The translations under genes and the position numbers were made by a program. The notes under the pieces are model-generated. The model made no database searches and was not told the DNA's origin. It worked only from the letters and a program-made list of their open reading frames with translations. This document shows, piece after piece, positions 7,378 through 14,572 of a stretch of 22,827 bases of DNA (positions are counted from its first letter, which is position 1; each line of letters begins with the position of its first letter). This DNA is from a bacterium (GTDB lineage: Bacteria; Bacteroidota; Ignavibacteria; Kapaibacteriales; UBA961): the NCBI GenBank assembly GCA_022844575.1, contig JALHLL010000021.1, positions 1,783 through 24,609 on the forward strand, written 5' to 3'.

Positions 7378-9672
7378 TTACAATTCCCACTCAATACCGA
7401 AAATAGGTAATAGTCCGAATTGATTGACCGTTTCAGGACGATTATCGAATGTATTCCAAATTATTGCCTGTACATTTTTACGATTATACGTATTCCATAT
7501 ACTTAGATACACTGTTATACTACTATTTTCCAAAAAGAATCTTTTATCCGCACGTATATTCAAAGAATGATATGAAGGAAATCGTTCCGTATTGACATTG
7601 TTCTCATCTAAAACACCGGTGTTTAATTGAGTCGAAGCAGTTACATCGAATGGCGTATAAGGTCTGCCACCCGCAAAAATCCATCGCGCACTCAACTCCC
7701 ATTCCTTATTAATTGTATATCCCCCTTCAATACTAAAAACGAATTGATTATCGAATACTCTATTTCTCCACATTCCATCATGACCCGCATACTGTGACCG
7801 AAACCATGATATACCCGTCATTCCATAAAAATTATCCGAGAGTTTTTTCTGCACTGATGCCTCAATGCCATAAGACCGTGCTTTGCCCGACATAATGAGT
7901 TCGGGGTGGTAAGTATAAAATCCTATCCTGTCATACGGTTCATCAATGGCAAATAATCGCGACTCAGACGGATCTACCGGAAAGCCGGAATATTGTTTAT
8001 AATAACCTTCTACAACCAATCGAGTTTCATCGGAAAGTAATTGCTGCACACTCGCAACAATATGTTGTGCTTGCATATCTTTCGGCTTTTGAAGTGAGGG
8101 ATTTTGTGCAACCATAAGAATAGGCAAACCTTGATAATAAATACCATAGCTCAAAGACATGGTTGTCTGTTCGCTAAACGAGTACGTTGCTTGTGCTTTC
8201 GGTGAAAAGTTAAAGACCTCTGAGATAGATGAATATTCACTGCGGAAACCTAGCGAAATTTTTATTGCCTCAATAGGTGAATATATACCGGTAAAAAACA
8301 AACCACCCCTTAAAGCATCCTTTTTACCTTTTAATGTATAAGGGGACACGGAATCACCGACAGCATTCTTCGTAAATCCGAAAAATATATTATTATCCGC
8401 TCTTATATATTTCAGTTCGGCTCCGCATTCCACGGTGAACGTTTTTCCGAGTAAAAATGTATTTACATTTCTCAAACGCGTATATTCTTCTATCGAATTT
8501 TTACGTAATATCTCAGTACCTTTTTCATTATCAATATATCTGTTATTAAATTCGGTGCGTGTATATGCCAGTGATGTCTGCGAAAATCCTGATTCACCCC
8601 AAAGATGCCGCCAATTTATACCGAATGTTCCATCATAAATATCATCACTTCCATAAGCCGTTTGTTTATTTTCACGTGCATTCACCGAGTCCGAAGAAAT
8701 ATGGTCATCGGAAAAAATGCCGAGAAGAGAAATTGAATTATTATTATCGAGTTCATATGTCAGTTTAAGTTGCGCATCACCAAAGCTTGGAAGCAAATTT
8801 ATGCCTGAAGCACCTGCTATCAAATCAAGATAGGAACGCCTTGCCGCAAGTATATATGTCCCTTTACCTGAAGCAAAGGGTCCCTCAATGAGTCCGCCGA
8901 AACCAATGACATTCAAGTCAATTTGCGCATCGAATTCTTCCCTATTTCCTTTTCTTAGTTGAATATTCATAACTGATGACAGTTTATCGCCAAAGTTTGA
9001 TGAGAAACCTCCTGCACTGAATTCCACGTTATCCACCATGTCCACGGGAATAATACTTGTACTCCCTGCTGATGTACCTTGCGAAGGAAAGTGATTAATA
9101 TTGGTGATTTCTATATTATCTACAAAAAAACCGTTTTCAATAGGACTACCCCCACGAACGATAAGAGCATTCGATTGGTCATCAACTTTGGCGGTACTTG
9201 GCATTCCGGCTATAATTCGACTTATATCCCCGAATGAACCCGGGGCACGGCGGATTTCTTCATTACTAAATTGAACGGTACTGACACTTTGGGTTAGTTC
9301 ATCAGAGAAATACTCAGCACGAATTGTCACTTCTTCGGTGCTTAACGGAGATTCCTTCAACTCGATATCAAGGTCAGTTATTCTGCCCGGTCGAATCGCA
9401 ATGTCGGTCTTCCGTGATGTTATATATCCCAATCGTTTGTATTCGATTGTATATATACCGGATGGTATATTATTGATTTTGTAATTTCCGGATTCATTAC
9501 TTTGTGCGCCGGATTTCGTGTCAAGAACACGAATCGTAACGCTTGCAATCGGCAATTTCGTATTGCCATCAACCACCGTACCCGCCAATGATCCCTTATA
9601 TGCTTCTTGACCGCACATAATATGCGCACATGATAACGCAATGACAATGCGCAATACAAATATCAATCTCAT
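7378..9672 (-). CDS. TonB-dependent outer-membrane receptor with carboxypeptidase-regulatory-like domain
   Basis: The frame opens further upstream at a TTG (9759), but ATG 9672 is preferred: AGGAA lies just before it and it starts directly with a signal peptide (MRLIFVLRIVIALSCAHIMCGQ). This gives 764 residues. After the signal comes a carboxypeptidase-D-regulatory-like beta-sandwich (about residues 26-105, LAGTVVDGNTKLPIASVTI). The plug follows (about 110-230), with the typical ALIVRGGSPIENGFFVDNI, and then the beta-barrel to the C-terminus (PIFGIEWEL). The family takes up large or scarce substrates (siderophores, cobalamin, glycans, peptides) across the outer membrane using TonB energy. No SusD partner or transport operon is adjacent, so the ligand is unknown. 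A Crp-family regulator gene lies 115 bases upstream on the same strand, and the gap contains two hairpins. Confidence 0.9.
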   Translation of the reverse strand: MRLIFVLRIVIALSCAHIMCGQEAYKGSLAGTVVDGNTKLPIASVTIRVLDTKSGAQSNESGNYKINNIPSGIYTIEYKRLGYITSRKTDIAIRPGRITDLDIELKESPLSTEEVTIRAEYFSDELTQSVSTVQFSNEEIRRAPGSFGDISRIIAGMPSTAKVDDQSNALIVRGGSPIENGFFVDNIEITNINHFPSQGTSAGSTSIIPVDMVDNVEFSAGGFSSNFGDKLSSVMNIQLRKGNREEFDAQIDLNVIGFGGLIEGPFASGKGTYILAARRSYLDLIAGASGINLLPSFGDAQLKLTYELDNNNSISLLGIFSDDHISSDSVNARENKQTAYGSDDIYDGTFGINWRHLWGESGFSQTSLAYTRTEFNNRYIDNEKGTEILRKNSIEEYTRLRNVNTFLLGKTFTVECGAELKYIRADNNIFFGFTKNAVGDSVSPYTLKGKKDALRGGLFFTGIYSPIEAIKISLGFRSEYSSISEVFNFSPKAQATYSFSEQTTMSLSYGIYYQGLPILMVAQNPSLQKPKDMQAQHIVASVQQLLSDETRLVVEGYYKQYSGFPVDPSESRLFAIDEPYDRIGFYTYHPELIMSGKARSYGIEASVQKKLSDNFYGMTGISWFRSQYAGHDGMWRNRVFDNQFVFSIEGGYTINKEWELSARWIFAGGRPYTPFDVTASTQLNTGVLDENNVNTERFPSYHSLNIRADKRFFLENSSITVYLSIWNTYNRKNVQAIIWNTFDNRPETVNQFGLLPIFGIEWEL

Positions 9673-9697
9673 TCGATTTCCTAATAATGACAATAAA

Positions 9698-9733
9698 AAC
9701 TTACGGCGGCTGTAAGTTCCCGCAAAACTGCGG
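9698..9733 (-). terminator. Two hairpins between the Crp-family gene and the TonB-dependent receptor
   Basis: On the minus strand CCGCA/TGCGG (9720-9733, four-base loop) is followed by AACTTAC/GTAAGTT (9698-9718, seven-base GC-rich loop) and then TTTATT. The second has the form of an intrinsic terminator. It could end the regulator transcript or act as an attenuator in the receptor leader; it lies only 26 bases before the receptor ATG. Confidence 0.5.
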
Positions 9734-9787
9734 TTTTTATGGGAGGAAAAACTTAACAAATGATAAAAAAAGTAAAACGATACTTTA

Positions 9788-10378
9788 TTAACGTTTGCTA
9801 CGCAATCTGCTTAAAGACACTTGAGTGATACCCAGATAAGACGCAATATGGTTAAGAGGTATATGGTTCTCTAATGCTTTGAACATTTGTCTGAATACTT
9901 CAAAACGTTCTTCGGCACTTTTTGTAAGCAGCAAAATTTCCCTATGTGTTTTTCTCATCAATTCTCTTTGTGTTATACCTGTTGCCCATCTGTAAATGGC
10001 GAGGGAACTTTTCATTAAGGCGTCAAAACGTTCGGCATTGATCTCTAACAAAACTGCCTGCGTCAAAACTTGGTAGTTTATGCTGCTATGCCCATTGAAA
10101 GTACGAGTAAACCAAGGAGCAGTTACGGACGGGCCCTGGAAAAACTCTACATTAACCTCCTTACCGTTAAAAGTATCGTAGTAGCCACGCATTATTCCCT
10201 CAAGTACGAATATTTCATTATCAAATCGCCTACTTTGCTTAACCACTACTTCATTCTTTTCATAACTGCGAATTTCACATACCGATGAGACTGCTATTTT
10301 CTCATCTTTAGATAGGCTGAAACTCTGTTCAATTATGTTTATAAAATTCTCAATATATTTTTTCTCCGTTTCTAACAT
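9788..10378 (-). CDS. Crp/Fnr-family transcriptional regulator
   Basis: This 196-residue protein has an N-terminal cyclic-nucleotide-binding-like beta-roll (about residues 20-120, with KNEVVVKQSRR and IFVLEGIMRGYY). A dimerisation helix follows (about 125-168), then a C-terminal helix-turn-helix (IPLNHIASYLGITQVSLSRLR, about 173-193) typical of Bacteroidota Crp-family regulators. The cAMP-contacting arginine/serine signature of E. coli Crp is not evident and there is no N-terminal cysteine cluster as in Fnr, so the effector is unknown. It is a cytoplasmic DNA-binding protein. It lies 30 bases after the lipoprotein gene and 115 bases before the receptor gene on the same strand, so it may regulate them; this is inference. 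No Shine-Dalgarno sequence is evident. Confidence 0.85.
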   Translation of the reverse strand: MLETEKKYIENFINIIEQSFSLSKDEKIAVSSVCEIRSYEKNEVVVKQSRRFDNEIFVLEGIMRGYYDTFNGKEVNVEFFQGPSVTAPWFTRTFNGHSSINYQVLTQAVLLEINAERFDALMKSSLAIYRWATGITQRELMRKTHREILLLTKSAEERFEVFRQMFKALENHIPLNHIASYLGITQVSLSRLRSKR

Positions 10379-10408
10379 TAAAACACTTTCACAATTATCC
10401 GGTTAGTA

Positions 10409-11359
10409 TTACTTGGTATTTTTTCTAGACTGCAATTCCTTTTTCTCTGCTATTAAGGCTTGTATCAGTTCCAATTTTTCTTTATAGATTTTGTCGCCAG
10501 CACCCCGCAAAAGAGCATACTCGAATGAACTCCTACTATCTTCATACTTATTATCATATAGCTGTAAACACCCTAAGTTATAGAACATTTTCGGCAGATT
10601 GGGGTCATCATTTTTGAGAGTTTTTGAATCATCTTTTAATAACTGAATAGCCGATGAATAATTATTTTGTTCGATCAGCTCCCTCATTTTTTTATAAGTA
10701 GGCACCTCATCGTCCTCAAACAATGTAAGAGGTATATTATCGGAATAAGGCAGAAGCCAGTTTCGTATATGATTCGCCAAACTCACAATTGCTTCCTTTT
10801 CCATTGATTTTTTTAACGAACTCTTCAACTCCTCATCAGTCTTTAAAGTTTTTGACACTGTTTCCGTAAAGTTGCGCACAGCAACGATAGCTCGGTTCGA
10901 TGAATTAACAATCCGACAGCTTGCAGAATATTCTCCATAAGCATTCTTCGTGTAAGTTTTTACCGTACTATCCCCACGTTTTCCATTTTTGTCTTTGTTT
11001 TTTGTAGGGATTCTTGTAATAAGTGTATCGTTACGTGTTACACAATCGTTACTAAGCATTGTTATCGTTAAAATTACATTGTTTTTGCCTACATTCTGTT
11101 CATTCGTGCCATCATAGACCACATAAAAAGAATTACCCGCAAATCTCTCAATTACCAAAGAGCGTAATACTTCATTTTGGTCGAAACGCTTGCCTTCATC
11201 ATTAACCTGCCCAACTGTAATACTTCTTATGCTGTCCATTCTAAAATAGGGGGGTCTTTCTACTATATGGTTGATCGTTAGCGAATTATTAAAGCCGCAT
11301 CCGTACCATAACGGAATAAGGAAAACTAATGAAAGACGGAACTTGTTCAACAAAGTCAT
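10409..11359 (-). CDS. Probable lipoprotein with CsgG/TolB-like N-terminal part and TPR-like tail
   Basis: This 316-residue protein starts with a hydrophobic signal followed by LWYGC, so Cys21 may be lipidated, though the lipobox is imperfect. Residues about 35-190 alternate strands and helices (SIRSITVGQVND, VILTITMLSNDC, YSASCRIVNSSNRAIVAV) in a pattern like CsgG/TolB-N-type nucleotide-fold domains of envelope lipoproteins. Residues about 228-300 resemble two tetratricopeptide-type helical pairs (MRELIEQNNYSSAIQLL; FYNLGCLQLYDNKYEDSRSSF). The combination is like Bacteroidota lipoproteins of the DUF6340 kind, but I cannot confirm that family by eye. A role in envelope assembly or protein interaction is inference. 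It is first in a possible transcript with the Crp-family regulator. Confidence 0.5.
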   Translation of the reverse strand: MTLLNKFRLSLVFLIPLWYGCGFNNSLTINHIVERPPYFRMDSIRSITVGQVNDEGKRFDQNEVLRSLVIERFAGNSFYVVYDGTNEQNVGKNNVILTITMLSNDCVTRNDTLITRIPTKNKDKNGKRGDSTVKTYTKNAYGEYSASCRIVNSSNRAIVAVRNFTETVSKTLKTDEELKSSLKKSMEKEAIVSLANHIRNWLLPYSDNIPLTLFEDDEVPTYKKMRELIEQNNYSSAIQLLKDDSKTLKNDDPNLPKMFYNLGCLQLYDNKYEDSRSSFEYALLRGAGDKIYKEKLELIQALIAEKKELQSRKNTK

Positions 11360-11424
11360 ACAAAGCAGTAAATAACGACAGGATTTGGTTTAATGCGAAA
11401 ATACGCTCTCTCCTTCATTTAGTG

Positions 11425-11443
11425 AGTGGGAGCCACTTTTTTT
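11425..11443 (+). terminator. Short terminator-like hairpin in a divergent intergenic region
   Basis: AGTGG and CCACT (loop GAG) are followed directly by a run of seven T on the plus strand. The five-pair stem is short. No plus-strand gene lies just upstream, so it may block antisense read-through or be chance. Confidence 0.3.
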
Positions 11444-11462
11444 AGCAAATCAATAAGTTCTC

Positions 11463-11470
11463 TATATTTG
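11463..11470 (+). promoter_or_regulatory. Candidate TAnnTTTG promoter element for the glycosyltransferase-like gene
   Basis: TATATTTG fits the Bacteroidota -7 element and lies 24 bases before the ATG. The upstream partner is poor (TTTA at 11441-11444, 18 bases away), so support is weak. Confidence 0.3.
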
Positions 11471-11494
11471 CTTTTGTAAAAAACTTTTGCTTAT

Positions 11495-12286
11495 ATGATT
11501 GAACCTTACAACCGCAATTTGAGAGAAAAATGTGCCGTTCTTGTTGTAACATGCGATGCCTACAGCGATTTGTGGAACCCGTTTTTTATGCTGTATGAGC
11601 GTTTCTGGAGTGAAAGAAGTTGTGATACGTATCTTTTGACCAATGAAGCGAAACCGGATATAAAAGGAGTAGAAGTACTATCAATTGGAGTTGATATGTC
11701 TTGGTCGGATAATATTCTCCGAGCTTTGGAGCTTTTACCTCACGAATATATTTTTTTGTTTCTTGAAGACCTTATGCTTCATGATAAAGTAAACAATGAA
11801 AGATTTGACACCTTACTTAGTTGGGCTATAGAAAACGATGTTAATTACCTTCGTTTTAATCCTTCAACACCACCCGACAAATCATTTAACAAATCCGTAG
11901 GAATCGTTTCGACGGGAACTTTATATCGTGCTTCGGTCGTCACATCATTATTCAAAAAAAGCGTTTTGAAAGATTTGCTTGTCTCAGGCGAAAATGCGTG
12001 GAAATTTGAAACATTCGGTACAATTCGTTCGGATAAGTATGACAAGTTTTTTTCAACGTATCACGATTACTTCCCAATTCTCAATACGGTAATAAAGGGG
12101 GTGTGGGAATATGATGCTTATAAAAAGGTATCTTCATTAGGTATCGTACCTGACCTGAAAAAACGCCGTTTAATGAATGTACGTGAACGATTTGTATGGA
12201 AAGGTAAACTGATACGTTCTTACATTTTTTCTTTTTTCCCTGCAGATATGCGCAGAAAGCTGAAGTTGAAGCTGACTGGCCGATGA
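11495..12286 (+). CDS. Glycosyltransferase-like protein (GT-A type, substrate unknown)
   Basis: This 263-residue soluble protein opens with CAVLVVTCDAYSDLWNPFF, a beta-strand and loop as in nucleotide-sugar-binding folds. It continues with DTYLLTN, SWSDNILRALELL and EYIFLFLEDLMLHD (about residues 84-97). The acidic LED motif after a hydrophobic strand resembles the metal-binding DxD position of GT-A glycosyltransferases, such as those acting in surface polysaccharide synthesis. The C-terminal 40 residues are strongly basic with aromatic residues (RERFVWKGKLIRSYIF), suggesting a membrane-surface contact. There is no signal peptide or membrane segment. No other polysaccharide gene is near, which is odd for such an enzyme. 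No Shine-Dalgarno sequence is seen. The class is inferred from pattern only; another nucleotide-sugar-handling fold is possible. Confidence 0.5.
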   Translation: MIEPYNRNLREKCAVLVVTCDAYSDLWNPFFMLYERFWSERSCDTYLLTNEAKPDIKGVEVLSIGVDMSWSDNILRALELLPHEYIFLFLEDLMLHDKVNNERFDTLLSWAIENDVNYLRFNPSTPPDKSFNKSVGIVSTGTLYRASVVTSLFKKSVLKDLLVSGENAWKFETFGTIRSDKYDKFFSTYHDYFPILNTVIKGVWEYDAYKKVSSLGIVPDLKKRRLMNVRERFVWKGKLIRSYIFSFFPADMRRKLKLKLTGR

Positions 12287-12380
12287 TACGATTTCCTCTT
12301 AAAAAATGTACAGATTGTGAAAAAAAATAAATGAAATGCTTGTCTGCTAAGAAGTTTTTCCTTATGTTCGCCGATTGATA

Positions 12381-12400
12381 GTGTGTAATATTTTGCACAC
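12381..12400. promoter_or_regulatory. Imperfect 20-base palindrome upstream of the LysE-family gene
   Basis: GTGTG and CACAC flank an AT-rich centre; eight of ten symmetric positions pair. It lies about 75 bases before the exporter start and could be an operator. No matching regulator is identified. Confidence 0.3.
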
Positions 12401-12475
12401 CGCAACATCAAGGATGCAAATCGTTGTTTAAGGATGAACAAGATATTCACAAAAACTATTAGGAAGAGGTAGTGC

Positions 12476-13195
12476 ATGGTTTTTTCGCTACTGCTCGGTA
12501 CTATTGTAGGATTTGTACTTGCCGTTCCGCCGGGACCTGTCGGCGTAACAACCTTAAAAGCGGGTTTGCGTGGTGACGAAAGAACAGGAGTTCTCATCGG
12601 TTTCGGAGCCGGTGTCATGGACTTCTTCTATTGTCTGTTTGCAATGCTTGCTACATCAGCAATTTCGTCCTCTCTTCAGAGTTTCTTCAGTGAGTACCCG
12701 TTAGCCATCATTATTTTCCAAGTACTATGTGTATTGATATTGGTAGGATACGGAATTCTCGAACTACGAAACGCACGTACCGCTCATTGTGAAAACAAAC
12801 ATATGCAACCAAGCAGATTGCGTAAAGCAGCAGAACGCCTCAAAAAGAACGGACCGTTTTTTATCGGTGTTGCAATTGCACTTATGAATATTGCCAACCC
12901 TACCTTTCTACCTTCCCTTGCTTATACTTCAATGCTAATACAGCACTCTTCTTTTTTCGATAATACCATACTGAACTGTCTGATGTTTTCAGTCGGCTTC
13001 GGATTCGGTAATTTCGGGTGGCTTTATGCTTTGTTAAGAGTTGTACTTTATTACAAGGAACGTTTTTCTCCCGAATTCACACTTCGGATACATCGCTTTG
13101 CAGGCTTTACTATGATTGGCGCGGGAACTTTACTCGGATATAGAGTAATTTTCACAAAAGGGCCTGAAATTGCTCGATTACTTTTCGCCTTCTGA
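12476..13195 (+). CDS. LysE/RhtB-family transporter
   Basis: This 239-residue integral membrane protein has about six hydrophobic segments. Its first segment ends with AVPPGPVGV (residues 16-24), the conserved PPGP-type signature of the LysE/RhtB superfamily, followed by GVLIGFGAGVMDFFY. The superfamily exports amino acids and related small solutes from the cytoplasm by proton-coupled exchange; the substrate cannot be read from sequence. Length is slightly above the usual 200-220, because of a charged cytoplasmic loop (about residues 96-122, RNARTAHCENKH...ERLKKNG). A good ribosome binding site (GGAAGAGG) lies 6-13 bases before the ATG. An intergenic gap of 189 bases separates it from the glycosyltransferase-like gene, and a strong terminator follows, so it is probably transcribed alone. 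Confidence 0.8.
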   Translation: MVFSLLLGTIVGFVLAVPPGPVGVTTLKAGLRGDERTGVLIGFGAGVMDFFYCLFAMLATSAISSSLQSFFSEYPLAIIIFQVLCVLILVGYGILELRNARTAHCENKHMQPSRLRKAAERLKKNGPFFIGVAIALMNIANPTFLPSLAYTSMLIQHSSFFDNTILNCLMFSVGFGFGNFGWLYALLRVVLYYKERFSPEFTLRIHRFAGFTMIGAGTLLGYRVIFTKGPEIARLLFAF

Positions 13196-13222
13196 TCTTA
13201 GTACATCCAGAAGAAAATTCTT

Positions 13223-13256
13223 AAACAGTCGTCAAATTTTTGACGACTGTTTTTTG
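13223..13256 (+). terminator. Strong intrinsic terminator after the LysE-family gene
   Basis: A 14-base inverted repeat (arms 13223-13236 and 13239-13252, core CAGTCGTCAA/TTGACGACTG) is followed by further T residues. It lies 28 bases after the stop. Confidence 0.9.
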
Positions 13257-13297
13257 TTTCTTTGAAACGACACACACAATATTTCTATTCTAAAACA

Positions 13298-13324
13298 AAG
13301 AAGCCGTCTTTCGGACGGCTTCTT
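13298..13324 (-). terminator. Intrinsic terminator for the leucine dehydrogenase gene
   Basis: Arms AAGAAGCCGTC and GACGGCTTCTT (loop five bases) form an 11-pair GC-rich stem. On the minus strand it is followed by TGTTTTAG and lies 24 bases past the dehydrogenase stop. Confidence 0.85.
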
Positions 13325-13347
13325 CATGAGCTATTAACAATTTATTT

Positions 13348-14433
13348 TCAACGACGTATATCGGGTTTACCTATATAATTGCTATGAATATTCGCAATAC
13401 TTGCAATACGCTGTTCAGCAATTAAATTCGATGCCTCATGATTAAGGATATTCCTTTCCTCAGCCATATTAAAAATACGGAGCAGAATATCATAAATTCC
13501 TTCTGCTTGGTGTAATACACCTTCTTTGCTATATCCGTCTATTTCAGAAGCGACATTCATCAAACCACCCGCATTTATCACATAATCCGGAGCATATAAT
13601 ATTCCTCTTGCTCTTAATGCTTCACCATGTCGGGTCTCGTTTTCAAGCTGATTATTAGCTCCGCCGGCAACGATTGCACATTTCAGATTCGGAATACTTG
13701 ATTCATTAAGAATTGCTCCAAGTGCATTCGGTGAAAATATATCGCATTCTATAGAAGCTATTTCAGTAGGATCGACATAGTGAGCACCATAATCAGCACA
13801 TATCTTTTGAGCTTTTTCAGTAAAGATATCAGATATATATACTTTGGCACCTTCTTTGGTTAGATGTTCAACAAGATGTGTTGCAACATTTCCTGCACCT
13901 TGCACAGCCACAGTTCTGCCCGATAAAGAATCGTTACCGAATTGCTTTTTTGCACATGCTTTTATCCCGTTATATACTCCGTAAGCAGTAAATGGTGAAG
14001 GATCACCACTACCGCCCAAAGCACTTACACCGGTCACATATTGCGTTTCCATTTGTATCCACTCCATATCGCGAACAGTAGTGCCGACATCTTCAGCCGT
14101 AATATAACGACCACCTACTGACTCTACTGCGCGACCGTAGGCACGGAATAGTGCTTCATTCTTCTGAGTGCGTGAATCGCCGATAATAACAGCTTTACCG
14201 CCGCCTAAGTTTAAGCCTGCAACGGCTGCTTTATATGTCATGCCCCTTGATAATCTCAAAACGTCCGTAATAGCTTCAGCGTCATTATTATATGCCCACA
14301 TTCGTGTTCCGCCTAAGGCAGGTCCTAATACGGTATTGTGAATACCTATGATTGCGCGTAAGCCCGACTTGGGATCGGAACAGAAGATCAGTTGCTCGTG
14401 ACCATACCCCTCAAGATCAGAAAAGAAATTCAT
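13348..14433 (-). CDS. ldh: Leucine dehydrogenase (Glu/Leu/Phe/Val dehydrogenase family)
   Basis: This 361-residue cytoplasmic enzyme should catalyse NAD-dependent oxidative deamination of leucine and other branched-chain amino acids to 2-oxo acids and ammonium, and the reverse. The catalytic region GGTR (41-44), MTYKAAVAGLNLGGGK with Lys68 and Lys80, and the aspartate in TAEDVGT (about 115) match Bacillus leucine dehydrogenases at the same numbering. The Rossmann motif VQGAGNVATHL lies at about 177-187. Length fits the leucine rather than the longer glutamate dehydrogenases (about 450). TAGGAGA lies upstream of the ATG at good spacing. It is the last gene of a long minus-strand run and is followed by a terminator; the 139-base gap before it may hold its own promoter. 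Valine or phenylalanine preference cannot be excluded. Confidence 0.88.
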   Translation of the reverse strand: MNFFSDLEGYGHEQLIFCSDPKSGLRAIIGIHNTVLGPALGGTRMWAYNNDAEAITDVLRLSRGMTYKAAVAGLNLGGGKAVIIGDSRTQKNEALFRAYGRAVESVGGRYITAEDVGTTVRDMEWIQMETQYVTGVSALGGSGDPSPFTAYGVYNGIKACAKKQFGNDSLSGRTVAVQGAGNVATHLVEHLTKEGAKVYISDIFTEKAQKICADYGAHYVDPTEIASIECDIFSPNALGAILNESSIPNLKCAIVAGGANNQLENETRHGEALRARGILYAPDYVINAGGLMNVASEIDGYSKEGVLHQAEGIYDILLRIFNMAEERNILNHEASNLIAEQRIASIANIHSNYIGKPDIRR

Positions 14434-14466
14434 CCGCTTATTCTCCTATCAATAAGTTCAGTGAAA

Positions 14467-14482
14467 ACGGTTGTAAAACCGT
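14467..14482 (-). promoter_or_regulatory. Small inverted repeat in the leader of the leucine dehydrogenase gene
   Basis: ACGGTT and AACCGT with a four-base spacer lie 34 bases upstream of the start codon, followed on the minus strand by TTTTC. It may be an operator, a leader hairpin or a weak terminator. A TTGACA-like hexamer and TATTTTTG (14493-14500) lie just upstream. Confidence 0.3.
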
Positions 14483-14572
14483 ACATAGCTGTCAAAAATA
14501 GAAAATTCGCGCTGTTTAGTTGTGCTTAGCTATAAAAAAGTATATGCTTAGTTTCATTCCATTGCCTAACCC

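Noticed and set aside
9673..9759. TTG-initiated longer start for the TonB-dependent receptor
   Set aside because: It would place 29 residues before the signal peptide and translate through the hairpins; ATG 9672 has a good AGGAA.
9673..9787. Cobalamin or other known riboswitch before the receptor
   Set aside because: No B12 box or other conserved riboswitch core was seen; only two short hairpins.
12220..12618. 132-codon minus-strand frame spanning the glycosyltransferase end and LysE start
   Set aside because: It crosses two plus-strand genes and a 189-base gap, has no recognisable features, and lacks a supported start.
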